A stretch of DNA of 64,000 nt from Ostrinia nubilalis (taxonomy: Eukaryota; Arthropoda; Insecta; Lepidoptera; Crambidae), in contig NC_087099.1 of assembly GCF_963855985.1 (NCBI RefSeq), positions 14,786,001 through 14,850,000 on the forward strand, in the 5' to 3' direction. A program made the position numbers and the translations under genes. The notes beneath the pieces were generated by a model. It was not told the DNA's origin and ran no database searches. It saw nothing but the letters and a program-made list of their open reading frames with translations. Each line of letters starts with the position of its first letter. The stretch's first letter is position 1. Below are positions 46,455 through 57,500 of this stretch, one piece after another.

Positions 46455-49343
46455 CCCTTTCAGGACGACCTAACACGATCGTGCACGTTATTTCAAAAAA
46501 TTCCCGCGACTTTTCTAACCATCTTTTCGGGCCCAAGACGCTAGCCAACGATCGTGCATCAGTCTGTTTATGAATTAAACGCATAGCGATGGCTCCTACG
46601 TATACTGGCGTAAGTGAAAAAAGTAAATTTTACAGGAGAGCCATTTTAGTGGCCAGAACCATATTTTTGGGTCATATCTTCTGACCTACTAAAACGAATT
46701 TAATGAAATTTCACATTTAGCCTTAACATGTAATGCTTTTGCTACTGCTGTTATCAATTTTTATATTTTTCTTATATATTTTGAGATTTTACGCATTGCC
46801 CTTTTACGTCGTCACATTTCTATAATTTCATGTATATTGTTCAACGTAAAGAGACTTAAATGACAACATAAATATAATATTTTAAGCGATTACTCTTTTT
46901 ATTTATGCATGTAATTATTTTAATTGTTATCATGTGCTATATCAATAATAAATCAGTTAGAAAAAGTTGTTTAATGTATCGTTATTACGTTTTAACGCAA
47001 ATACGCCCATATACTGTGCTCGAGATTTAGTTAGGTCTTTTAACATAATGTGTCATATTTTTAAAAATTATAAATAACTTGAAAAAATCGAACTGCCCAA
47101 GGCGGGAATTGAACCCACGATGCCTTAGGCAGTTCGTTTTTTTCAAGTTATTTATAATTTTCAAATTAGTTTGAGATGCGACTCTTAACGCTAAAAATTA
47201 AATAACTATATAATGTGTCATAATTTATAAATAAAACAATTTGCTAAATATTTTCATGGCTTTATTTAAGATTTGGATTATAAAAAATATATATTTATGT
47301 AAGCAACTACTCGTATAGATTGACGAATCGTATGATTGGGCTTTATACGTGGCGTAGTTGTGCACATACGCCTATTTGCCTAAAATTTTATTTTGTATCT
47401 AATGGAAAAAAATTTTTTTTTCTTACTGACATTATAGATTAGAGCAAAATGAAATCATTGCTTAAATAATTGGAAAAAGGCGTAAGCGGCAGTTTCGCCT
47501 TTATACGTAGGAGCCATCGATAGGTGCGAGAGAGAAGGCCGTCAGTGTTCTTTGACACCGAGGTAAAGATGTCGACCTCTTTTGTTGAGCGGAGTGGTCA
47601 GCGTTAGTACTAATTATTTCGTGATTAATAAAACTATTTTACTAGAATTTTGGTTTTAATATTTTGTTTAGTTAGTAATGTAATTCGGTAAATCAAATTT
47701 TTGGCATTATTTATTTTGCAGTGGGAAATATTACCTTTCAAAATTTTGTTTGCACGATAGTGACGATCCGACTCAAACCCAACATTCGGTGACATACTTT
47801 GTATGGCGGTGAACTATTCTATTTTAATGCTTTCAATTAAATTTCGGCTTTTAGGAACAGAATTAACGGGTGAATTGTTGCTTCAGCTTATTGGGCATGT
47901 CAATTATTCCGAAATTGAAGAGATGGAACATGATGAAGGCAATGTAGAAGTCTTGGTTTGCTATTGATGCCTACTGATGAGCCTCAATCACCTCCAAGAC
48001 CTGGTCCATTGTCAGTTACTGTGCCAATAGCTCTCTAAAAGTCGTCGGAAAGCCATGCGACTGGCCAAAGGGTCTTGATACAGATGCCATCGAACCAGAG
48101 GGATTATTACTATCCAGAACTATTGTCAGCAGTAGTAGTCTCCTTTGACCTACAGTGAAGGCTTTTGACGATATGTTTTTTGAACATGCAGGTGTTTGTA
48201 CCAATAATTATCCGCAAAACGGGAAAAGTATTGAATACCCCAGCAAAAAAGTTCAAAAAGTAGTTTAAATTAATTTCTTCATGGAATGTATTCCGTCCCC
48301 ACGCATTCACGTGTATTGGCGTCGAATAGAATGAGATTAGCTTTAGTTGCTGAAAAATTTTTCAGAAATCTTTTTTGAGTTTTAGTGTGGCTTTCCATGT
48401 TGTAAACAGTGATTAAGCTCCTGCAGTAGGAAAACCAAAATTGAGTTTCGGAAGGAAGGGCATGCTATGCCTAATCAAGTCTAGAATGCTTGAGATAAAG
48501 TAGAAAGACAACATTTTTTTTATTCCGTAGACGAGCAAATGGATTTCATTCTCTGGGACATGTTCACATGGTTTTTGACAATTAAAAAAACAAAGCCACA
48601 TTCACAGGAGCTTTCGTCGCTACTAACCATGATGGTTTGATGATTGACTTCGAAGTTTATCAGGCCGCAACAATAAACTTTGAAGATCTCTAGGTTTTTG
48701 AACTTCTGCAATTCTTCATCTCTCTCAAGTAGATTGCAAGCAGTTAGCTCTGTAGCTTTTGACAGGTTTTTCTCATCCATACTTTTATTCGAGAAATTTA
48801 ATAAAATGGGGCTTCATGAGACTGGCACAATTATGAAAACTGAATTTCTAGGACGAAAAATAAGGACATCAAGCAAGAATCCCAAATATTTATTAGTAAT
48901 GACATTGTTATTGTAAAATTTATGGATAATAGATAACAAACCCGTCTTAGTAGCATCCAATTTTACATCAGGAGAGGATTTTTCCCTCATCAAGAGATGT
49001 AATAAAAATCTACTAGTGCCTACCGTATAAGCTATTTTAAAATGATTTGCAATTTAAATCAGATATAATACTTAAAGTTCCTTCGCCTTTTAAGAGTATT
49101 AAAAATATATGTTCTAAATATTTTATTGTTTTTTAGGTTTTTAACTTCAAAACCTGATACCGTCACTTTCGTGCAGTAAATTAATTTAAGCCTGAGCGTC
49201 ACGATCGTGCTGGGTCCCCCCACGCAGAGGGGGGCGAGGGGGATTTTTAAAATTATTTTTTTGGAGTACCTTATACAATAATGAAAAATGTTATGTAGTC
49301 AAAAATGTTAATTTTAAAAAATCTGAAATCCGGCCTGAAAGGG
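46455..49343 (+). mobile_element. piggyBac-like transposon with decayed transposase
   Basis: The element is bounded by CCCTTTCAGG (46455) and its inverse CCTGAAAGGG (to 49343). Subterminal CACGATCGTGC occurs near both ends (46476, 49200). The plus strand carries a piggyBac-type transposase in pieces: VDEQMDFILW near 48530, AFDRFFSSILLFEKFNKMGL and HETGTIMKTEFLGRKI near 48757-48858, and VIVKFMDN near 48910-48935. Many stops break it. The flanks are not the expected TTAA on both sides. Confidence 0.75.
47065..47160. repeat. Palindrome with tRNA-like B box, inside the piggyBac element
   Basis: AAATTATAAATAACTTGAAA with TCGAACTGCC at the left faces GGCAGTTCG with TTCAAGTTATTTATAATTTT at the right. 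Between them lies GGCGGGAATTGAACCCACGA, the inverse of a tRNA B-box context. It relates to 6735-6800. Confidence 0.6.
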
Positions 49344-49354
49344 ATATGTACTAC

Positions 49355-51485
49355 CACAGAATAATAATAAGTACTACGTACAGAAGTTTTACTTCGCGAA
49401 GGTATTTAAAAAAATGTATGCTCAATATCATTAACAATATGGTGTAATTTAGCCTGTCTCAAGAGTCAAGCACCATTTTGTTGACAAACGTCAGTGATCG
49501 GCACTGCGCCGAAGCGATAGGGCTGACTTCGGTAAAATGATGTGACGTGAGGTGCCAAACTGCGGAAAATGGCGGAGGAATTATCATGAATAATATTAAC
49601 TACACTTGCGAGCAAAAATATGGAATCACTTACATGAAGTTGTTTCCACGCGATCTTGTGTACTAACCAATTTGTTAGTAACAAAAAAAGTAGCACCATT
49701 TTAAAGATTAAACTTTTAACTTTAAATTGATACCAAATTAATTTAAATCACACCAGTATTTAAAAAGATATCCCGGCTGATGTGAAGAAGTAACGAAAAA
49801 GACATTTATCAACTGTTTGATACGTCGCGAGTTGCGGCCTATTTACCCCCCATAAAAGCAAGTGTTTTCGGATTTTTGCTTTCACACGTTGATCCATACA
49901 CATCTCCGCTTCTTTTGACACTTTACCTGGGATTCTACACCTTCAGAAGCAGCACAAATCGTTGCACTATTGCAAGAAGGGCTCAGCCAGCGGGCTGTCG
50001 CACGTCAGCTCCACATAAGCCAGTCCTGGGTTTCGAAAGTTTGAAGACGCTTTCGGGATACCGGTGGCTTTATCCTGAGACCAAGTTCTGAACATTGCCG
50101 GTGCACATCGCAGAGGGAAAACCGTTTTTTCATGTTAACTTCTCTACGAAATCGTCATTTGACTGGTATCGACGTCCAGCAAGAGCTCAGAAATGTTCGT
50201 AGGATAGCTGTTAGCAAGTGGACAGTTTGTCTAAGATATAAACAATATAATTTGACTCCAAAAAGGCCTGCCACAGGCTTGAAACTGACGGCAGGTCACC
50301 GATAAGCACGCTTTCAATTTGCTCCTACACATCTCGATGGGAAGTCGAGCAAGCCACCCCCATAAGCCAATGTTTTAGCGAACCAGCACTGCACAAATCG
50401 CTCCCCAGGCCGTCTATAGACCCGACCTCTTCGACTGCTGCACTGAAAAAACAGTCTGCATTCATCGGAGAACAAAACTCGCCTCCATTACTCGCTTTCC
50501 GAGTGCGACCTAATTGAAAGCGTGCTTGTCGGTGACCTGCCGTCAGTTTCCAACCTGTGGCAGGCCTTTTTGGAGTCAAATTTTATTGCTCATATCTTAG
50601 ACGAACTGTCCACTCGCTAACAGCTATCCTACGAACATTTCTGAGCTCTTGCTGGACGTCGATACCAGTCAAATGACGATTTCGTAGAGAAGTTGACATG
50701 AAAAAACGGTTTTCCCTCTGCGATGTGCACCGGCAATGTTCAGAACTTGGTCTCAGGATAAAGCCACCGGTATCCCGAAAGCGTCTTCAAACTTTCGAAA
50801 CCCAGGACTGGCTTATGTGGAGCTGACGTGCGACAGCCCGCTGGCTGAGCCCTTCTTGCAATAGTGCAACGATTTGTGCTGCTTCTGAAGGTGTAGAATC
50901 CCAGGTAAAGAGTCAAAAGAAGCGGAGATGTGTATGGATCAACGTGTGAAAGCAAAAATCCGAAAACACTTGCTTTTATGGGGGGTAAATAGGCCGCAAC
51001 TCGCGACGTATCAAACAGTTGATACATGTCTTTTTCGTTACTTCTTCACATCAGCCGGGATATCTTTTTAAATACTGGTGTGATTTAAATTAATTTGGTA
51101 TCAATTTAAAGTAAAAAGTTTAATCTTTAAAATGGTGCTACTTTTTTTGTTACTAACAAATTCGTTAGTACACAAGATCGCTTGGAAATAACTTCATGTA
51201 AGTGATTCCATACTTTTGCTCGCGAGTGTACTTAACCTCTCAGTGTCTTGAGGCAACGGCAACTTAAAAAAGTACATTCTGTGGTTTTATTATTATTTAG
51301 GCAGTTAAATACTGCACAGTATTTAGTACACCATTTTCTTTATTTTCTTCCATCATACACAAGAATACGCGTGCGTGAGTCAATGTTCGCTCGTATGTGA
51401 GGCCTTGTCGAATAGTATCCTGTGGGTGGGCGGCCATCGTGCATGTTTTGTTTTCGATGTAAACTCGCGGAGATGAACAGGCCTG
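49355..51485 (+). repeat. 490-bp interspersed repeat, copy 2, split by a Tc1-like element
   Basis: 49355-49602 and 51229-51485 together match copy 1 at 30557-31047. The join falls at TTAACTA, where the inserted element is flanked by TA on both sides. Confidence 0.85.
49603..51228. mobile_element. Tc1-like transposon rearranged into an inverted duplication
   Basis: The ends are GAGCAAAAATATGGAATCAC and its inverse, with flanking TA duplications. The two arms, each about 700 bp (49603 to about 50325, and about 50510 to 51228), are inverted copies. Each carries the N-terminal helix-turn-helix of a Tc1-like transposase (AAQIVALLQEGLSQRAVARQ). The unpaired centre (about 50330-50505) keeps, on the minus strand, part of the catalytic domain (VLFSDECRLFF, RRGRVYRRPGERF). 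The C-terminal half is missing, so there is no functional transposase. Confidence 0.85.
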
Positions 51486-51867
51486 ATATTATATTATTTC
51501 TACTGCATCTGTCTCTATCAAACTTGTTACTGGCTGGCATACATGCATTTTGTATGTTATGTTGTCGGTATACCTTAATAAATAAAATAAAAAACTTGCC
51601 TGTAATATCCTAGAGTTACAGAGAGAGACTGAAAGCCATTATATTATGTCGTAATCGAAAGCATCTAGGCCCCTAGGGTGTTTATTATTTACTTTTTACT
51701 ACTAAAACACTTACGTCAGATGCGCCACGATACTTAGCTGTATGTAATAGAGCAAAATAATATTTAATCAGCTTTCTAGAGTAAATATTTTGCAGATAAT
51801 TAATCAGTGTTAATGCCCCTCACTGACTAAAGTGATGACAATCTTCTTTAGACGGATTCCTATCATC

Positions 51868-51945
51868 AGATAAGGTCCAGTGGTGAAATAATGACACTCT
51901 CTCAATGGAGGTTCTGGGTTGGATTCGCTTGTGGACACACATTTT
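51868..51945 (+). repeat. tRNA-derived SINE fragment
   Basis: An A-box-like AAGGTCCAGTGGTGAAATAA and a B-box-like TTCTGGGTTGGATTCGC lie at tRNA-like spacing. Confidence 0.45.
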
Positions 51946-52210
51946 ATAAAATCGCTCTACATCCAATCCAGTTTAGTCCATCATAAAAAAATTGTTCGAT
52001 AATTTTTGGTTCCGTACATATGAGCATTACGTTACCGATTGAGCCCGGAATCGTAATCGTATCAACTCGAGGCGGTCTGTAATCTTTGTATGAAACTCCA
52101 TACTGCAAGTACTGCAACGCACACTTATCGCACTGCAACGTAAACGCCTCGCCTTGTAATGGACAGCGCGCGAACGGCGATGACAGCTCGCGAAAGAAGA
52201 TATGGTGTCG

Positions 52211-53218
52211 ATCCCATTCCGAACATGGACCTATAAAAAAAGTCGGACGGATTCTCATCAACAAAATACTGTGACATTAGGATACACCAGCTTGCCTGTA
52301 CGTATAGGCCGGCACGCACACATTCACACCCTGATACACCACTTCGAATGCAAACTTCACACAGTTGACTCATTTAAGCAGCGAAAAAACAACACGAATA
52401 CGACATGTCTTGTGTGACGAAATTGTGTAAAAACCGTTTTGTTCGAACAAACAAAAATTAAGGAATCACATTTCACAGGCAAAATAATAATCCAATCACT
52501 TATTTCCCGACATTAAAATATTGAAATTAATTGAAATCAAACGTCATTCACTCGAAAAAATAATACGTCAAAGACTAGTGTTCTCAGTTATTTACGTGGG
52601 AAAATTACCCGAAATATGGGAAATTAATAATAATTTTAGGACTTTTTAGTTATTTATTACGCATACTATGGAAATAAAATAATTTATCATAATAATTGTG
52701 TTTTAATGAGATATATTTTCATAGGCAAATTTGATCCTTCCCAAAAATGTGGAACTGCGAAATTCAAATTTTCTTACATTGATTGCAAGTCAGTGTCAGG
52801 TTGTATGTTAAAATCTATCAGAGATAATAATAATATATTGATGATGCATAAGCTTATGATTATAATGTACACAAGATTCGTAATTTGTAACTGCGTGAAT
52901 CATTTTTGATCAAGATTATGTACATACCCTGACACACTGACTTGCAAACAATGTAAGAAAATTTGAACATTGAAAATTTCGCGCCTCAACCTCACCGCAT
53001 TCACCTTTCATCCTTTTAAAATGGCACGGAATAATTCTGTCTACATTTCCAAGTAACATCTGCCGATCTATGTTTTTCTTAAAATAAATGGGTAAAATGT
53101 TTTGGCTAACATGGCATCCCTAAATTCACTCACACAATAGACAAACGCCAAAATTTTGCGTCACAGTTTTGTTGCAGCGCGAGTTCCGTCCGCCTTTTTT
53201 TATAGGTCCATGATTCCG
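52211..53218. mobile_element. Element with inverted ends GGACCTATAAAAAAAGTCGG, and a nested inverted repeat
   Basis: GGACCTATAAAAAAAGTCGG near 52228 faces its inverse CCGCCTTTTTTTATAGGTCC near 53190, with further matching outward (TTCCGAA, CGGA). Inside, 52740-52815 and 52925-52985 are a second inverted pair (CAAATTTTCTTACATTG, GCAAGTCAGTGTCAGG). No protein is recognised. Confidence 0.55.
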
Positions 53219-54538
53219 AATTGATAAGTCTGCTATGAGCTTTATTGACCTATTTTTCATAAAATACACAGAAAAACGAAGAGACCTCAGAAAAGTTCTA
53301 GAAGTTCCAATAGTTAAGTCTAAGTTTAGACCTTCGTTAAAGTAAACAGGTGGTATCATTGAACTTATAATTGATACAATAGTCCTAAGCTATTAGTAGC
53401 GCATGTCCTCCTTGACTCGCAAAGCTGTTTGTGACAATTTTTACCTGTTTGCTACTTTGTATCGGTTTCTTACGTAATGTTGCAATTTAATTTCCAATCA
53501 ATTAATTACTTATTTGCGCTATTTTATTGCAGCTCTTGTGTTTTTACAATAGGGTCGATTAGAAGATTTCTACTATGAGGAAGATAATAAATAACAATAA
53601 TAATAATCTAGTTTTTTTAACATTTAGTAGTTAAATTATGGATTGCGTAAAAAATTACAATGTTTCTTGAAGCGCAAAGGTGTTTATTGACACTTGAGTT
53701 AGACAATCGTTAAATGCGCTTAAAACAATTAACAGTCATTTTAATAACTCTTAGACCCGTATTAAAATAATATCTGTCGGCTAAACTTCAAAACGACTAT
53801 CGATTAGACGGAACTTTCACTGGTTGATTTTCGTGCTTTTAATAAAATTGCACTACAATTAAGTCGTTGTCTCGTATTTAGGTAATCGCATTGCCCTATT
53901 AGGTACCTAGTTAATAACAAAACATTGGTTAAATGACATTCGACTTTCCAACCTGAATACTATATCACGAATCAGTGGAATATTTTTGTAAGGATCTTTT
54001 TTGGGCTTACAAAAACCAAATACTGATAAAGGAACTTCACATTCATAGTGTTATGATAACTTTTTTCTGTTTTATGACTGTCAGAATTAGGTAACAGATA
54101 ATTCTGAACGCAGATAAAGCTGAATCCTGAAGCTGAAATGTGACTCAGACTTTTTCTTTGCAGTTTAACGTTAGCATTAATATGTCTTTTTTAATATGCC
54201 TTTTTGGTAAACTTTTGTTATGAAAATGAGTGAGATAGAGGCTTAATAAAGCCCTCATGGAATATTCAGATAAACTACAGCTTTTGACTACGCTCTAAGT
54301 TACCTATCTGGCAGAAAAAGTCAAAAAGTAATCAGTCAGCATCAATTAATTCCCTACTTACTAGTTAAAAAGCGTCGATGGTGTTACATACTGATTTATC
54401 TAAAATGTTATTCCTACTTGGGTGATGATACTGAACCCTACGTCCATACCTACGTACGGACTCACACTTGGCAAGTTTTTTAATTAAAAATTTAACTTCT
54501 GATTTAATTTCTCCAGATTGAGAGATTCTCCAATCAAG

Positions 54539-57500
54539 ATGGCGGTGAACGGTGTGGCGATGTCCAGTAGAAACGAAAAGCTTTCCGCCACGACATTGGA
54601 TGAAGCCATGCTTCTCAGTGGTAAGGATTAAATCATCAGGTTTGTTTAATAAATTGTGTCATCGATACCTAAAAACAACAGCGTCCTAGACTAGTGGTAA
54701 AACATGACAGTTGTAATTTCGCTATTTCCTTCATGGAGCAGAGAGTCGGTCAGTCAGTTACTGATTGACTGATTCTCCGTGAAGGAGGACTTACCTAAAA
54801 ACACCGGAGCGAAGCATTGGATCGAAGGAATTTCGAATATACAACTGTCATTTTGCCACTTATCTAGGAGGGTTGGGAGCCTATAAGCTGACGACAGCTT
54901 TGATTTCGAAAATACGCTTCGTTTGCTTCAAGATGTTATTTCAGAATTAACACGTTTGTAACTTTGTCTAGGGGGGCAGTTTCTCTTTCTCTAAGAACCT
55001 ATCATGTTCTTTTATTAATTTTTATCTAGAACTTTCTTTTAATCCTGCACGTACAATTAACTAGATAATCTAACTATCATTCCATCACATCAACCTTATC
55101 ATAATTAATCCAACGTAAGATAGCAATGCCACATGGGGAAGCAAATTAAACACAAAACACAATAAAAATATTTAAAAACCACGTGTAAATAATATATACC
55201 TAATACTGAAATACAGGTAAGTATAACGATATTTTTCATGAAAATATTCCAAAGCCTCTAGATTAAACACATCTGATTACTATAATTATTACAATCTGAT
55301 GTTTTTAAGGCAATAAAAGTGTAGGTCATAACATGACATTTATAATACCCTAATTATACCTTTGAAATAATACTTATCACTTATTGTTTTTGCGACTAAT
55401 CCTACAATAATAATCGATGAATCCAGTGATTTTTATTGCTTTTCTGTTGACATAACACGATATAAAGAGGAAAACTCAACATCGCATGGTAATAAGCAGC
55501 TATGTGTTTAACAATCTGAAACTTCTGAAAAATGGTTTTATCGTTGATTCAATTTTAATATTACTTAACGCCTCAGTATAGTCACAGGTATAGCCCAGTG
55601 GAGAGAGTAGACGGATAGACTAAATTCGATTCCCAGATCGGAAACTTGTGTATAATTAAATTCTGTATAATGTCGCCAGTTTGGTCAAGAAACTACAGGC
55701 TCGAATCGATAGCAAATATTTACATTACCAACACAGGTTATTGAAGAAAACAAGTAAATAGATGGGGGTACATTGACATAATATCAATGATGAAGTACGC
55801 CATGATTATATAGCTAATGGCAATGCGGGCAGATGTCATGGTCATAATTATGGCAATCTCTCTGCCCTCCGTTACAGTTTCAGTTCGGTCTAGTTTTATA
55901 TTTCAAAAACAATGCTGAAACTTTTGCTTGAATTTCATTTTCTCTGTTCATTATTTTTATTTTATTTTATTTAGGACAACCAACAAGACAGACACAAGTA
56001 CAAACAATGGGGTTCTCTTATTTATAGTTTTCTTCTCTTTCTCTTTAATTTTCTTGATCTTTTCATTGAATTTCAGAGGTACTGAAAGTTTTGCAGTTCC
56101 ATTTTCATTTGCTCGGATCGAGATATGTTCCTCTGTTGCGATATCTACCAAACTTTAAACTAAAACTGTATTTAAAGACCGTGACAGTCAAAGGGGAACG
56201 ATCGCTCTATACATGTAGAGCACCCATGCACCCTTCCCTTCTCGCTCAATGGTTTATCAAAATAAATCTGTTATTACAAAAGCCGGCCCCAGCAATAAAA
56301 CACGCATATTAGCGTATAAATTACGCATAAAATTATGCAGTTATTATCAAAACATGACCCTTGGATATCTTGATACGCGACCTTATCTGATAGATAATAA
56401 TAACTAGCCCTAGTTATTTAATTGGGCTACGAATTTAGAATTATTCCATTGTTGCGATTGTGTAGTCTATGAGATTGGGAATCTTATTTAAAGTGACACT
56501 AATTATTTGAGGAGGCGAAGTTCAGTAAGAATATAGAGTGCTTACTAAAATATTCGTTTTTAGATGGTGATTGAGATTTTTAACTAGGCTAAGTAGGTAA
56601 CTTAAACCGTAGGTAACTACTTACTTATTTTCTAAATACTACCTACTTACATCCTGTAAATCCATACTAAGAAGTGGTCTGCCATTGTCAGCTACGGGAC
56701 TATTCCCACCTTTCGTTCCCAGTAGTTCCCACTACTACACGCTGCAACTCCTGTGTAGCCTGTGTATCCATTCTTTTCCATCATCAGTCAATAGTGACTG
56801 AGTTTCTTGCGCTTCTTCTTCTCAGCGCTGGCCTATTTATTGTTCCGAAACAGTGTGGTAGGGTTAATACTGGGACGTGTAAAAGTGCTTTTTAAAAGCC
56901 TATTTGCAAAAATAAATGAGTTTTTTTATGAGTTACCAAACCACATAAACCCAAGCCCAAGACCTTCACAGATCGCATCTGCAGTAGGTACACCCTTTGA
57001 GTGAGATTATTGTCAAGAGACACGTGTGTACATTGTATAAAAACACTAAACAAGATTCACCAAAACACAAACATAATCTTAATCACTAACTAGTTTAGAT
57101 GCCCTCTTCGTCTATTGACACACATTAGTCATATTAATTATTGGGCCTACGCAATGATAGCCGCTATTTCAAATGCGGTTCTACGTTGTAAACATACATA
57201 CGCTGTGTTTACTAACATACTGAAACCTACTGGGAAACTGTGGAATTTTTTAACTGTTTCAAGATAAACGGTTGACACAATTAATTTATCATAGAGAAAA
57301 ATGAGGGCTTAAAGTGGTAAATAGAAGTAAGTAGTTAAGTATCATTCACACAACTAACTAACTACTATAAAAACTTTTGTTTGGTGACTGAGTTTCTTGA
57401 GCTGCTGTTGAGTTTCTTCTCAGTATTGGGTGCACTGGACCACATTGTCCCAAAGCAATCTGATCGTATTGTGTTCGCAAATCCTACTGATTTGCAAAAA

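Larger units (their letters stand above)
38431..54538. other. Spacer between gene C and gene D coding sequence
   Basis: No coding exon of the host was recognised across these 16 kb. An ATTAAA at 38484-38489 may end gene C. 38490-40080, 40160-40660, 44090-44660, 44890-46300 and 53220-54500 are AT-rich and show nothing I can name. A tRNA-like SINE fragment (box B GAGTTTGAATCCCGC) lies near 40085-40150. The remaining space is mobile elements, listed separately. Confidence 0.6.
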
